From Dicyema japonicum (lineage: Eukaryota; Dicyemida; Rhombozoa; Dicyemidae): a DNA stretch of 64,000 nucleotides. Shown piece by piece: positions 36,721 to 48,110 of this stretch (its first letter is position 1; each line of letters opens with the position of its first letter). The position numbers and the translations under genes were made by a program. The stretch is from NCBI GenBank assembly GCA_011109175.1, contig RDEW01000013.1, positions 783,221 to 847,220 on the forward strand, read 5' to 3'. Below the pieces are notes generated by a model. The model worked only from the letters and a program-made list of their open reading frames with translations. It did not search any database and was not told where the DNA came from.

Positions 36721-37539
36721 ATGAGAATACGGTACTTCCGGGTTTCGAATCTATATTTTTATACTGGGATGAAGTGGCTGGGAGATCAATTTTCAATACT
36801 CTCATATATCTCACACAGATTTCCAATCTCCCAACAGATAACATAAGGAGAACAAATGCATTATATGTAGCTGTCTTGATAATACATTCGGTTCCTAAAC
36901 CATTTCTTCAATGCAATCATCCCCTGGAGTTCCTTCTTTGTACATAGTCTCTAGGCTTTTTGACTTTCCGCCAGCTTTCCTCATTTGGTTGAGCCATCTT
37001 TTTACTGTTGCATGGTCTATATTCCCCCATGTTCATTTTCATTGACCATTCGTTAAATATCTCAGACGCCGAGTCAGAGTTGTTGGATGCATTAATGTTC
37101 TAAGATCAGCATGTATCAGTGGCTCTACGTGTCAAAGCCTTGATCTAAGATCACCTAATGAAGGGAGGATTAGAGATAGGGAGTAACCTTTGAGTACCCC
37201 AACATTAGTCTCGAACTTCTGGGATCGTTCATGACCTGCACTAACCTCCACTTCAATAAGCATGACTAGTGTTTGAGTCAACCTGAGGCAGTTTTTTGTC
37301 CAAAAAAGTCTCGAGAGTATTTATTAGTATTCGTTTATTTAAGTGTTGAATGCACGGGAAAGGGTATTCTTGTATTTTTATGTTGTAGCTCAGCAAGCTC
37401 AAGGATGATCTCGGAAGCTCATAGACAGTTGGATTCCTGTATCTGGTTTGATGCTCTAACATTTTGTATATTTTTAAGCTCAAAGTAAAATCGGACGTTG
37501 ATTTTCTACAAATTTGCCTGGTTTCTCACAGTAATTAAT
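36721..37539. other. No supported gene
   Basis: Open stretches exist on both strands (a 79-codon minus ORF at 36605-36844 and plus-strand frame LIYLTQISNLPTDNIRRTNA) but match nothing recognised. Confidence 0.3.
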
Positions 37540-37880
37540 ATTTTTTAACCAAAGGCGAATTTGTCTCAGTTTTAATGCTTAAAAGTCTGCCATTAACAAA
37601 CTCCACAGAAATCAGCTTCGGTCGCTGATAAAAATCATGATCCCAAAAAAGATTAGTAACAAAGAGCTGTAAGGAATATTCAATTCACAGACGCTCAAAC
37701 TAATGCCCAAAAGGGAGTGGGAGCTATTTGGAGATATTCTAAAAATGGATCAAGCAGTTCTGGCAAACAATGCTATCAAAGCTTACTCGAGAGCAGTTGT
37801 GGATACCACGGACGTCCTCGCTACTCTCTCCCTAGACGTCAATGAAAAATCGCTTTCTCAAGAAAAGCGTGGAAGAATCT
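37540..37880 (+). pseudogene. Family B retrotransposon C-terminal fragment
   Basis: Reads IPKKISNKEL, LKLMPKREWELFGDILKMDQ and NNAIKAYSRAVVDTTDVLAT, paralleling KKISNNDLYSKC, RSRWSLFGHILRL and NIAMENYL of the copy just downstream. Confidence 0.6.
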
Positions 37881-37929
37881 GACTTAGAAAATTGTCCACG
37901 GTGTTGCAGAAGTGACGAGGAGATAACTT

Positions 37930-38200
37930 TCAGCTAGTTTTCCTTAGAGCCATCGGGGCCGTAAGGATGGGAAGAGAGCGGACGAGATAACCATTTTCGG
38001 ATGGGAGATCTTTGACGTGACGTCAACACATTCACTACTTTTAAAAAATATTTCTGACCATTCTGACCGGCCGAATATCGACTTCGCTGAACAATGGAAA
38101 TTGAAAAGGTACTCAGCCCTCGGGATCACTTCCAGTTTGTTCCACTCGCTTTCGAAACTAGTGGAGAGTTAGAAAATTGGTAATAGAGTCATCAATGGAA
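37930..38200 (+). pseudogene. Family A nuclease-like fragment
   Basis: Reads GRKDGKRADEITIFGWEIFD then VTST, i.e. the SDGKRPDG...WD(A/V)T block. After a frame change come LKRYSALG and FVPLAFETSGE. Lies between two family B pieces. Confidence 0.55.
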
Positions 38201-38262
38201 TTTAGAATGCAATTGCTCGTGATTCAGAGACCTTCATGAAATGAAATGGTTCTTTTAGCCAC

Positions 38263-39612
38263 TTGAATTGCCATGGTCACTTTCTCTTGGTAGCTGGAGT
38301 ATTTGAGGACAATTTTATTATTATTATTGCCGCTAGGGATAAGTTATCCCTCATTGCTTTAAACCGAATAAAGGAGAGGGTGAACATATTTCTTTCGGAC
38401 GGCCAAAGTGGATTCCGGACGGGCAGGTCCACGGCTGACGTGGTATGGGGGCACAGGTGGTATTGTGCCCTGTGCCAAAAATACAAAAAATCTATTGAGA
38501 TACTTGGTATCGACATGTCCCGTGCGTTCGACTCGGTGGACCGTGGAAAACTTATGGAAGTGTTGGAGAGTTTTCTACTGCCTGACGATGTCAAAATAAT
38601 ACACTTACTCATGCGGAACACTCAACTTGCCGTCAAAATTGGTGACTCTACCTCTAACTTTTTTTCGACCTCACGTGGAGTTCCACAGGGGGACTCACTA
38701 TCCCCGGTCCTCTTTATTGTCTACCTTGAGGCCGCACTAAGAGAGTTCAGACCCCTGGTTGGCAACAATTATAACGAGATAATCTACGCGGACGACCTGG
38801 ACTTTGTTTCTGAGGATATTCAAGTACTTCAACACATGCTTAACGTTCTTCCACACGTATTCTCGAAATGGTTCTTAACCGTTAACACCGATAAAACAGA
38901 GTTCACAACACTTACACGCAATGATCGAAGATCGGACGAGTCTTGGAGAAAGCAAAAGAAGGTGGGTTCGCTTCTCGGGGACTCAGAAGATGTTTCTCGG
39001 AGGAAAATCCTCGCAATGTGTGCACTAAAGAAAGTATCGAATATGTGGGGTCATAAGAAGAGGATGGGATTAAACACCAAACTCAGAATATATAAGGCTT
39101 TTGTCATCCCCGTCCTGACCTACAATTCAGGCACTTGGGGAATCTCTAAACAAGAGATGGACCGTCTTGACGCTTTCCAAGGACACAATTGAAATCAGTA
39201 ATCAAGATCAAGTGGCCTAAGAAGATCTCAAACAATGACCTCTACTCGAAGTGCAAATCTGGTATACTATCCGAGGAGATCTTCAGATCAAGATGGAGTC
39301 TCTTTGGACATATCTTACGTCTAAATGCTCAAGTACCCGCGAATATCGCCATGGAAAACTACCTAATGCATACGGGAGCCGGTTTCCGTGGAAGACCAAG
39401 AGTCACACTCCCAACTATTTTGAATGGAGACCTGTCGGCTGTGGGACTGAAGCTCACTTCCGCAGACGACCTAGATACCTTAAGGGAACTGGCACGAAGT
39501 AGAGGGTCCTGGAAAAGGCTGATAGAGAGGATGGCTAGAAATACGGCACAAGGGAGGCTTGATTAATTTTATGACTTCTCGGGAGTGCTTTAAATAATAA
39601 TAATAATATAAT
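38263..39612 (+). mobile_element. Family B non-LTR retrotransposon, 5'-truncated, RT nearly open
   Basis: Carries out target-primed reverse transcription in intact elements. From about 38340 the frame reads the RT in order: QSGFRTGRSTADVVW (fingers), ILGIDMSRAFDSVDRGKL (motif A, catalytic Asp), TSRGVPQGDSLSPVLFIVYL (B), IIYADDLDFVSE (C, the catalytic YADD), WFLTVNTDKTEF (D), then a C-terminal region with RIYKAFVIPVLTYNSGTW. A single frame break at about 39190 precedes KKISNNDLYSKC, RSRWSLFGHILRL and FRGRPRVTLPTILNGDL, ending at 39566. The element ends in an (AAT)n microsatellite tail. No endonuclease is present, consistent with 5' truncation. Clade not assigned. Codon use is less decayed than in the other copies, so this is the youngest family B insertion here. 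Confidence 0.85.
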
Positions 39613-39799
39613 AGGGATAAGTTTCCTTAAGTGGTGGTTTATTCACACTTCACGCTGTCTTTCATCCACGTGTTATTTGTATGCATTTAAATTCCAGTTC
39701 ACTCTGTTTACTACAGATATGAGGTAAAGGGGTGAACGTTAGTTATTTCTTTGAGATAAACACTTTTGACATCATGCGTCTTCTCCCATCAAAAGAAAA

Positions 39800-39995
39800 A
39801 GGATCAATTGACACTCCCCTTTCAGAGGAGTCGACCAGAAGAAATAGCCAAGGTTACCGGCGTTCCTGGAATCCGAATCAATTTTAAAGATTTGTTCTCA
39901 AGAAATTCGAGGAGACACTGGGATCGTTGAGAGACCACTCAAGGAGGCTGTGGGAATTACTAGAATCTGAAAATTTTAATTAGTTGGCTTCGAAA
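39800..39995 (+). repeat. LINE 3'-end repeat
   Basis: Reads RDHSRRLWELLESENFN then stop, and LV. The DNA GGAATTACTAGAATCTGAAA aligns with the minus-strand tail at 3270-3340. Confidence 0.45.
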
Positions 39996-40622
39996 GTTAG
40001 TGAGATGATTACTGTCTATAATGACATCCTCTGAGTAGTCAGATTACGAACCTACGAGTTGATTCATTGAAACTTACGTCCTCTAGATGCAATCAAACAC
40101 TCTCAGCAAAACTTACTTGTCGGTGTCTCCAGCAAATGTGGTATTCTTATCGCTGACATGTCTAAACAATCAAACGGGCACATAACTGAATAGTTTATCA
40201 CCGCCCATTAGGATTTAACCGTTTCCTGTAAGAGTTAATAGCCATTATTAAATTTCTTGACAATAGAGAGTCTTAAGAATTTTTTGTCTCATTGACAAAT
40301 CACAAAATTAGTACTCATCTTGGGGAGTTAACTGGTAATTAATTTTTATCACTTCTCTCCATGTCATAATCAATCTTTTACTATCACTTCCAATGTGATA
40401 TCTTCACAAAAAACGTATTTACACAAATTGGCTGGAGGCTTTATCAGACGCTCTTATTCCATCACTGGTTTTCTCCGATGTAACTTATTGGATGTCCTTT
40501 CTTGCTTCCTTAGATTAAATTAAATTAATTTATTTTTTAATTATATTTAATTTTAAAATTTAATATTTTTAGAAAGTCAACCCAAACTGTTAATAAATTC
40601 TGTCAAATTTGAAACATCGAAA
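39996..40622. other. Upstream region of the phosphatase; no gene seen
   Basis: AT-rich, nothing recognised. An AATATTTTTAG at 40561-40571, 52 bp before the ATG, would fit a splice acceptor, in cis or for a spliced leader. Confidence 0.3.
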
Positions 40623-41899
40623 ATGATTCTATTTTTCATCTTTTTATTCCATGAATCTGTCAAATGTAAGAAATCCGAAACTTTGAGATATCTTAACACT
40701 GTAACCAATGAATATAATTTGTAGATATACAGACATGGAGCTCGAAGTCCTGTAATCGGTTGGGACTTGTTTCCCTCGAATAAAAACATAGGTCACTGGA
40801 AAGAAGGATTTGGACAGCTCACAAACGTTTGTGAACGTATAATCGATAGAATGGAATGGCAATGCACTACGAACTGGGACAGTACATCAGGGAAACATAC
40901 CCTTTTTTGATTCCCTATAATTTATCTGACATAAAAATCGTATCCTCCGACAAGGAGCGAACCATCATGAGTGCACTGGCTAACCTGGCTGGTTTATACC
41001 CCCCAACCGGGGACGAGGTGTGGAACCCTGCTCTCAACTGGAGGCCCGTCCCTGTTCATACTATCCCCAAACACAAGGATAAGGTTCGGTTGTTGCATTG
41101 TGATGGCAGACCATCAATATGGACTATCCATGCCCCGCCTATGAAAAACTCTTAGAAAAATTTCAACCAATAGTAGATTTGGTGGACCAAGAGAATAGAG
41201 TAAGGCTATAGTCACGTGCAGGATTTTATATCGATGGTCTCCAAATTAGCTGGATATTCATACCTCCCATTTCCTGACTTTATAAACATTTTGAGCAACA
41301 TTGAATGTGATGTTTATTTTTTCCGTAATTTTGAAGAAAGCGGAAAATCTTACAATGCCCGCGTGGCTTGACGACTCAATTCTGGGGAAATTGACGGAAC
41401 TGGCTTCTCTGAAGCATGTGATGTTTGAGAATAACATCGATCTGAAGCGATTCCGTGGAGGTTTGGGGTTTATACTACGGAAGGGCTTCTGTTGAAGGAA
41501 ATCATTGACTCCATGAAGGATAAGCGAGCCAACAAACCAGGGATTTACCAGAAGGCCATTATTTATTCAGCAGTTTGACTAATGTTGGCAATTTAGCACG
41601 ATTGGACCATCATGTCTCTTTTGGGAGCAATGGGAGTATTTAACGGAACTCTGCCCGAGTTTGCTTCATGTGTTTTCTTTGAACTCCACGAAATTCAGAG
41701 CACGTGGTATGTACGAATTGTCTACAGAAGGACAAGGGAAAACATCAGTGTTCTACAAATTCCAGGTATCCTCCCAATGATATATCAAGGCTGTGGAAAA
41801 CTTTGTCAACTCGACAGATTCGAGGCACTTCTTTACGACGCATTCCCCGATGATCTCGAAAATGAATGCAATTTCGGGCTGTCTACAGTCAATAATTGA
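40623..41899 (+). CDS. Histidine acid phosphatase (lysosomal/prostatic type)
   Basis: Hydrolyses phosphomonoesters through a phosphohistidine intermediate, in lysosomes or secreted. Starts with a signal peptide, MILFFIFLFHESVKC. Catalytic RHG motif IYRHGARSPV lies just after intron 1. Then GHWKEGFGQLT, GMAMHYELGQYI, SSDKERTIMSALANLAGLYP (second active-site Arg) and WRPVPVHTIP. The distal catalytic His-Asp is rebuilt as IIYSAHDWTIMSLLGAMGVF across intron 6. Ends with GCGKLCQLDRFEALL, a disulfide-bearing tail as in ACP2/ACP3, with no membrane anchor. GT-AG introns: 40701-40724, 40827-40849, 41200-41221, 41312-41336, 41461-41483, 41573-41596, 41766-41789 (22-25 nt). One apparent single-base frame break lies near 41115. 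Length is close to the family norm. Confidence 0.9.
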
Positions 41900-42477
41900 T
41901 TTACTAATATTTGGCCTTTGAGTTAAAGATTCCTTTATTCGTTAATGGAAAGGTGGGTCAAATAAAAAAATGATAAGAAATCAATGTGGTCGTAAAAATT
42001 ACTGAATTTGATAAAACAACATTTTTGTAATTCCTACGCCATGTGGTGCTATGTGGCAAGTTGGTGATGAATTCTTTTCTTTTTTCCGATGGCGTCATTG
42101 GATCCACCTTACTGAGAAGACGCCCAATGCCTGGGCTGCATCAAGGCGATCCAATTATTTTTCCAATGTCGCTACCTGGAAACAAGTTCTGGAATTGCTG
42201 GAACGATAAGGATCATGGAGTTTGTTAAGTTATCACAAAATTTCAAAAATCACAAATTACCGCAATTATTTAAATTTAACTCAAGCTATTTAAGATTTCT
42301 ATTTTTTGTGAATAAATAATATTATGGGACTGCACTTGTGTGGATTCTTTCTTGAAAACGATGGTTTTCAGCTCGGCGCAGTCTGCTGAATCGGCAGATT
42401 AAAAATATGGTAAAATTGGAGATCGCTTTCGTTTTGTACCATGGCAATCGAAAATTAAATAGCTCCTTCCAGACAAG
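41900..42477. other. No supported gene
   Basis: At 42370-42430 a family A-like scrap is possible (SAQSAESAD, IEN) but is too short to call. Confidence 0.3.
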
Positions 42478-42615
42478 GCACACACTTTATTTATGTAAAG
42501 AACAGTCATAAGTACGGTTTATATGTAAGAACGGTCTCCCTCGTCAAGCCAAAGCATCGTAGATGAATGGAGTCTTCAGTCGGAATGTACAGCAGCGAGA
42601 TTCCAACTAGGAGGC
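42478..42615 (-). repeat. SINE family 1, decayed copy
   Basis: Minus strand has TTCTTTACATAAATAAAGTG, CATCTACGATGC and the complement of CAGCAGCGAGATTCCAACT (B-box region). Confidence 0.65.
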
Positions 42616-42639
42616 CTTTCGGCCCTCGTTACACTGAAT

Positions 42640-44800
42640 AAATTATTTTTTTAAATAACTAAAGAAGGCAAAGAAATTTTTGAAATAATTAAAAATATAA
42701 TTAAATTATTCCAAAGACCAATGGTAAAACCAAAATAATTCCTTTATCCTGTCGCGTACCAACAGAACCTTCACACAAGAACAGTGATCCAAAGGATGTT
42801 GTCTGGGGAACTTGGGTCGATTCCAGAACTCGTAGCCAGGAAACGAAATTGTCTCCCAGTGGAATGAATAGATGGATTATTATGAATGCCGTCCAGGCAT
42901 TGGCCATCTCCTGAGTAAGCTTCTCTGTCCGTTGAGGAAGTTTTGAAGCTAAATTTTCAAATTGTTTGGAATTTTAGATCCATAAATCTTCCTAGTGAGA
43001 ATCGGGTCAAATGTTTTCTGTATGTCAATGGAACACATAAGGATCTTTTTATGCCGAGGTTTGCATTGTAGGCCCTCTTTAATGAATTTCGTCAATCAAG
43101 TAAGGTGAGTAGTTGTGAGCCTTCTTAAAAACACGTTGAAAGGATACGTCCGGGAAGTAAGGTTTAATTTATCGAGAATGAGTTTTTCCATAATTTTTTG
43201 AAGAGGCAAACAGAGAAGAAGCGGATAAGTCCTTCGGCCGTCCAGGTTTTAAGATTGGTCATATATCGGATAATTTCCATAGGGTAGGGATGGAGTTTCC
43301 TGCTGATGGAGAAAGATCGAAAAATCGGGTTAGGACATATAGCGTAAAGGCACATCTTCTTCAATTCTATTGTAGAGATACCATCTGGATCGCTTAAGTA
43401 GGACGATTTTTGGATTTGAATCGCCTTACGCACGACATGCATAGAAAGATTATTTATGGTTACGTCAAGTTTTGGTTGGATGAAAGAAATAAAAGTCCAA
43501 TTTTCTGGTGAAAGATAAAGCTCAAGGAAGAATAAACCTTTATTAAACAAGTTCATTTCTCTTGTCTTTGCAAAAAAGCGGTCTCATAGAGCTGATGAAG
43601 CCTCGAAGAGCATTCCATATCCTTCTGCGGGAGGAATGATAGTTTAGGGTGAAATGAAGGTCATACCAAACCCTCCCCTGTTTCATCTTGGCCTTGTTTC
43701 TGGTCTCTCTCAAGACTCGAATACTCACCCTGGTTTCCCAAGATTGAATCTGTGGCTTTTATAGCAATTTCTTCCTTCGTAAATGAATCAAATGGCGGAA
43801 AGGTATCTTCGTTAAATGGATCGGCTTTTTTTGATAAAAGTCCTCATACCCTCTCGCACTACACCATTGAAGTAGTGCAATGGTTGCCGAAGAAGTTGAA
43901 GTTGTTAGGGTCAAACCATACAATTAGGAGTCGACGAAGTATGAAAACAATCTCCAGTCGACGTTTTGTAGTCTGACAGTATCACTTTCGCAACTTTGAA
44001 ATAATGAATATGGGCTTATGGTGACTGGCACACTTACCAATAGTTAAAGAGGTAATTTTTGGGGAAGCAAGCTGTCATTTGCTCTGTAAGGAGAGGTTGT
44101 ATTGAATATAGGGTTATTTAATATCACAAGATTATTCAACTTCGGTAGTAAGTGGATCTGGAATCTTCTGGCTGGTTTATGAACCTCATCGGATGCTACG
44201 CGTTCAGGTTTCATAGCAAAATGTTATTGGTATAGTCGATATCTGGTAGTGAGGAACTGAATCCTTTGGGGCAGGAACTGGGAGAGGGTACATACATGTT
44301 CAATACAGTGAGGTATCAAATGTTTGTTGAAATTGTGGTGTATTCAACTGGAAAGGGTAGAGGGTGTGTACTCTATCCGTATAATGGATTTCCTTGATAA
44401 GTGTAATGACTCCACCACCGCAGCCAGAAGGGCGGTCATGTCGAATAATGTCGTAGCCTGGGAATGCTGGGGTGGGTGTGGAAGAAGACAGTCCTGTTTC
44501 TTGAAGTAAGTGAATGTCTGTGTCCTGTTTTTGGAAGGTCCCTGAGCTCAAGGACCTTCCTTCTTATTCCGTTTATGTTGTAAAAAAAGGACAAGGGCTT
44601 TTGAAAGCCTGAGATTTGGATTTACATCGCCGGAGAGCATTAGTCGGGCGTCGATCAAGTTGGATGAGGTAAACAAGTAAGGCGGCCGTTTAGAAAAGAC
44701 AATCTTCTTGCATTGGAAAGAATAAAGGGCTCTTTTTGTTTGTGAAGTAGATTTCAAAACTTGCGCCAACAGAAGCAGCGAACCAAATGACGCGTGCTCT
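42640..44800 (-). pseudogene. APE-type LINE, long degenerate copy
   Basis: Reading leftward: 5' sequence GCGTCATTTGGTTCGC at 44800; a 2A-like ORF start LMLSGDVNPN (about 44620); SFFYNINGIRRKVLELRD after a frame change; the APE endonuclease (HLLQETGLSSSTPTPAFPGY, IIRHDRPSGCGGGVITLIKE) at 44380-44500; then the RT (SYLSDPDGISTIELKKM, SISRKLHPYP, FNVFLRRLTTTHLT, MCSIDIQKTFDPI for fingers and motif A) at 43020-43420. Many stops and frame changes. The catalytic YADD was not found. Jockey/CR1-like by motif style. Confidence 0.75.
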
Positions 44801-44869
44801 CTATTTATTTATATCCCCGGATACACCGAGAAAGATGTTAAAGTAAACAACTAATTAAATGTATACAGT

Positions 44870-45060
44870 CTCCACTTCTACAAAAACAGAGTCCATCCGG
44901 AATCAACATAACGGGTAAATACGTCCATAGTTTCAGTTGTGGAAACCCCTCCAGTGGAGTGGGGGAGAGCAAATGATCCTATTTCGTGGCGGCCTGGCAC
45001 TGGGCGCCACTCTAGTAGGAAGAGAGAGGAGGAACAGACGAACAAAAACTCTCTGTTTGT
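44870..45060 (-). repeat. Dispersed repeat family 2, inverted copy
   Basis: The reverse complement shares GGATCATTTGCTCTCCCCCA and CTCCACTGGAGGGGTTTCCA with 45845-45960. Sits just upstream of the LINE start at 44800. Confidence 0.65.
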
Positions 45061-45789
45061 AACTACTATATCCGTAAAATGATTAAAAAATAAAGGTTTT
45101 GTTTAGTTGATGACCACACTTTCATGCAACAAAATCAATATGTGATAATTTTTAGTTAAAAATTAAATTTAATATTTAATAAATATTTGAATTTTTAATT
45201 TACGAATATACTTTGTTGTGAGTACTATTCATGCGGAAAACAATTAATCTTTTTATTTTAGTCACGCGCAAATTAAATTAGGAATAATATACCCTTCATT
45301 GACGTTAGTTGACGGACCTCAGAACTTTTGGACTCAGACGATACCATGGTGCGGATGACCATCAAAATGGAGCTGTACTCGTCTTTTTGGATCAACTTGA
45401 TTAATCTATATATTCCACCACAAGACCAATAATTTCCTTCCCCAATCGGCTCTCTGCAAGGATCAAAGAAGGCATTTCCATTCGACAGTGAGAACAATGG
45501 AGACGCACAGGCTTATGCGAGAACTAGGATCACCTATCTAGTTGACTTTACTTTTGTCTTTCTTTCTCAGTGATCCCGGGGTTAATAAATAAATTAATTT
45601 TTTAGTTTAGAGAATTCTCTTGTTATAATTTTTCCTTACATACTTCATATTGAGTTCACGAGGAGTATGGATATCATCTGACAGCCGCCGGATTTGCATT
45701 TACTATAAAGGTTTTCATATCTTCACAGGCCAGTTGGTCCTGATTACCGATCTGAGCTAATTAGTTGGATATTTCTGCTTGTTTTGTCT
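45061..45789. other. No supported gene
   Basis: Spacer between two oppositely oriented family 2 repeats. A 74-codon minus ORF at 45273-45497 is unrecognised. Confidence 0.3.
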
Positions 45790-46050
45790 GCTTCTGCTTT
45801 TCCCTTTTTCTAATAGAGTTGTGTCATGTGATCCATTTGTCTCAGGTGGAGCCTAGTTCCAGGCTGCCACGAAAAAGGATCATTTGCTCTCCCCCACTCC
45901 ACTTGAGGGGTTTCCACACCTGCAAGGAATGTACGTCTTTTACCTTTATGTTGGTTCCAGATGGACTCGTGTGACGTTGAGGGACTCTTTCTGTAACAGT
46001 GGAAACTCGATACACTGTTACTTCTTTCTCGGTGGGGGTTAATAATAATA
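45790..46050 (+). repeat. Dispersed repeat family 2, best-preserved copy
   Basis: AGTTGTGTCATGTGATCC, CAGGTGGAGCC, GGATCATTTGCTCTCCCCCA, GTTTCCACACCTGCAAGGAA. Forms an inverted pair with 44870-45060. Confidence 0.65.
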
Positions 46051-46990
46051 ATGTCGCATGAGTGGCCAGACTATTTCCTTGCTTAGAAACATGGCTTGGG
46101 TCCGAGGATGATGTGGCCGACTTTTTCTGAGAGTTAGTGTCACACACGTGGCAACCTAAACCAAGTTTCGATTATTATCGAGCGGGAAAGTAGTCATTTG
46201 ACATCCCTACGGGGGAGACCAGTAAAAAGAGTAGTATCCAGCTGATGGAAGTGCATTTTTGGAAAATGAGACAAGCATGCTGAAGGGAGACGGCCCGCAC
46301 TCAACTTGAACGAAGATGATGACCATAAGGATCAATCCGACATTTTCTTTCTGCTCACTTTAAGGTCAAGAGGTAGTGATCATCAAGCGGGTTACCAATT
46401 CAGTACATGGATAAGGAACTGGTCGTTTTGAATCAAAAAGTTTTCTTTCATCCACCGTGCTCATCAAGAACACATCTTAAATGCGATTTCTGATTAGTGT
46501 GCCCTCATAAAGAGATAATTCCTTCCATAGCTCCCGATGGTAAGAGATACGTTTAGTCCCGAATAAGAATTAAGGAGTATCCACCAAATTCTTCACTGAA
46601 CTGAAAACGGACGAATATGCACTCAATACGGTGTCTGAAGGTATGGTGAGACCCATCCACCAAAACCTGAAGCTATCCTCAATCCTTGAAATGTTTATTT
46701 AAAATCACTACAGAGATTGACATTATTTAACCGCCAAGAGATATATAAGATCTTCTTCATAACAAGGGGAACTTTTGAAGTTGAAATGGAATTTTGGAGC
46801 AAAAAACAGTTTTGTTCATAAAACTTCAACATGGCTGTCAAGATATTTCAAGGATACACAAATCACGCATATCCACTTCAAACGTTGGGTTACATCCTGT
46901 TTTGGAAAGTTCAAGCACAATACTTCGATGAGTTACCAATGATGAAGGAAACATTATTTTGGAGGTTCAAATCTAAAATCGGAAAGGGGG
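46051..46990. other. No supported gene
   Basis: A 66-codon plus ORF at 46831-47031 runs into the family A piece but its start (MAVKIFQGYTNHAYPLQ) is unrecognised. Confidence 0.3.
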
Positions 46991-46999
46991 TACTTACGT

Positions 47000-47335
47000 C
47001 CCATTTTGGTAATAAAATTGTCACTAAATAGTAGACACACTGTACTCCGCGGAAAAACAATGATGGCAGGAAAGAAATACGAAGCGCTACGCGACCGATT
47101 CGCGTTTTATCCGATAGTGGTCGAGACAACTGGAGGAATAAGTGGAAAATCGCTTCGCTTCCTAAAGAAACTTGGACGCTTAGCTACACTAAAAAGCCAC
47201 GACGCACGTGAGACCCGGTGGCTACTCCAGTTGATCTCTGTTGCAATAGTGAGAGGCAACGCAACGTCGATAATGTCGGCGGGTCCACTTTGGATGGATG
47301 GCAGTTTTAAATATGATTTACTGGGGATAAATTAA
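47000..47335 (+). mobile_element. Family A C-terminal domain, well-preserved copy
   Basis: After VDTLYSAEK and one frame change, about 85 codons are open: KKYEALRDRFAFYPIVVETT, SLRFLKKLGRLATL, DARETRWLLQLISVAIVRGN, ATSIMSAG. Nearly the same protein as the decayed minus copy at 62040-62470, so the two are sister insertions. Followed by an A-rich run at 47369. Confidence 0.65.
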
Positions 47336-47799
47336 CTGATTTTTTATTTTAAATTTTATTGGTTTAATAAAAAAAAAAAAAAAACTAAATAGATTATGGT
47401 TATTTACCATAAAGAAATCTAACGACAAGAGAAGAGGACACTGTGAGTGGTGTACTTTGATGACTAGTCTTGTGGTGGTATAAAGGAACCAATTGTCAGA
47501 TTGTATTTATATTATCTTGTAAAGCCGTATGGTGATCAGAATGGAAGCGTCCCAATTGGACACGAAAAGGAAGCTTTACTTCCATCAATGTCGGCAGTAA
47601 ACGTCTCTGGAGTTTGTTAATACCAAGGTTTTGATGATGTTGGAAGAAACCCAGTATATTTGAGGATTTAATGAGTGACTTTAGTTTTATAAAATCTGAA
47701 ATGTGATTTTTGTAGACTTATGATCCTCCTTGTCTTTTTAATGACGATTTTGAGTTTCTATGATCCGTTTAATGAAGATTTTGAAATGGGATATCACTC

Positions 47800-48110
47800 C
47801 GTCTCGAGATTGACTTGTGCCAGCCTCATCCATGCCGTTGTGGACTGCAAAGGACTTCACCCGCTCTCTTACCGTCTCAGGCAGACCGTCATCTACGACC
47901 GGTCCACGAGGCATACCGTCATCTACGGGTTGTGAAGCGCTCTCTTGAAACGGCTAGATTCCCGTCATCTCTATAACCGACGAGTCTGGATCGTAGAGAT
48001 GGAGGGGGAAACTGTCTTCCCCATCTCTCGGGAAATGCTTGATTTGGGATGGGGTCTGTATCGACACCTTTTCCCAGTCGAGATGCGAACAATTTATTAC
48101 GGAAAAAAGT
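47800..48110 (+). pseudogene. Family A Cys/His plus nuclease-like fragment
   Basis: Reads VVDCKGLHPLSYR, then in another frame LGKCLIWDGVCIDTFSQSR, the (G)KxLxWDxxCxDTF block. Closely related to the copy at 56390 (KCLIWDG analog, TDTFSLSR). Confidence 0.5.
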
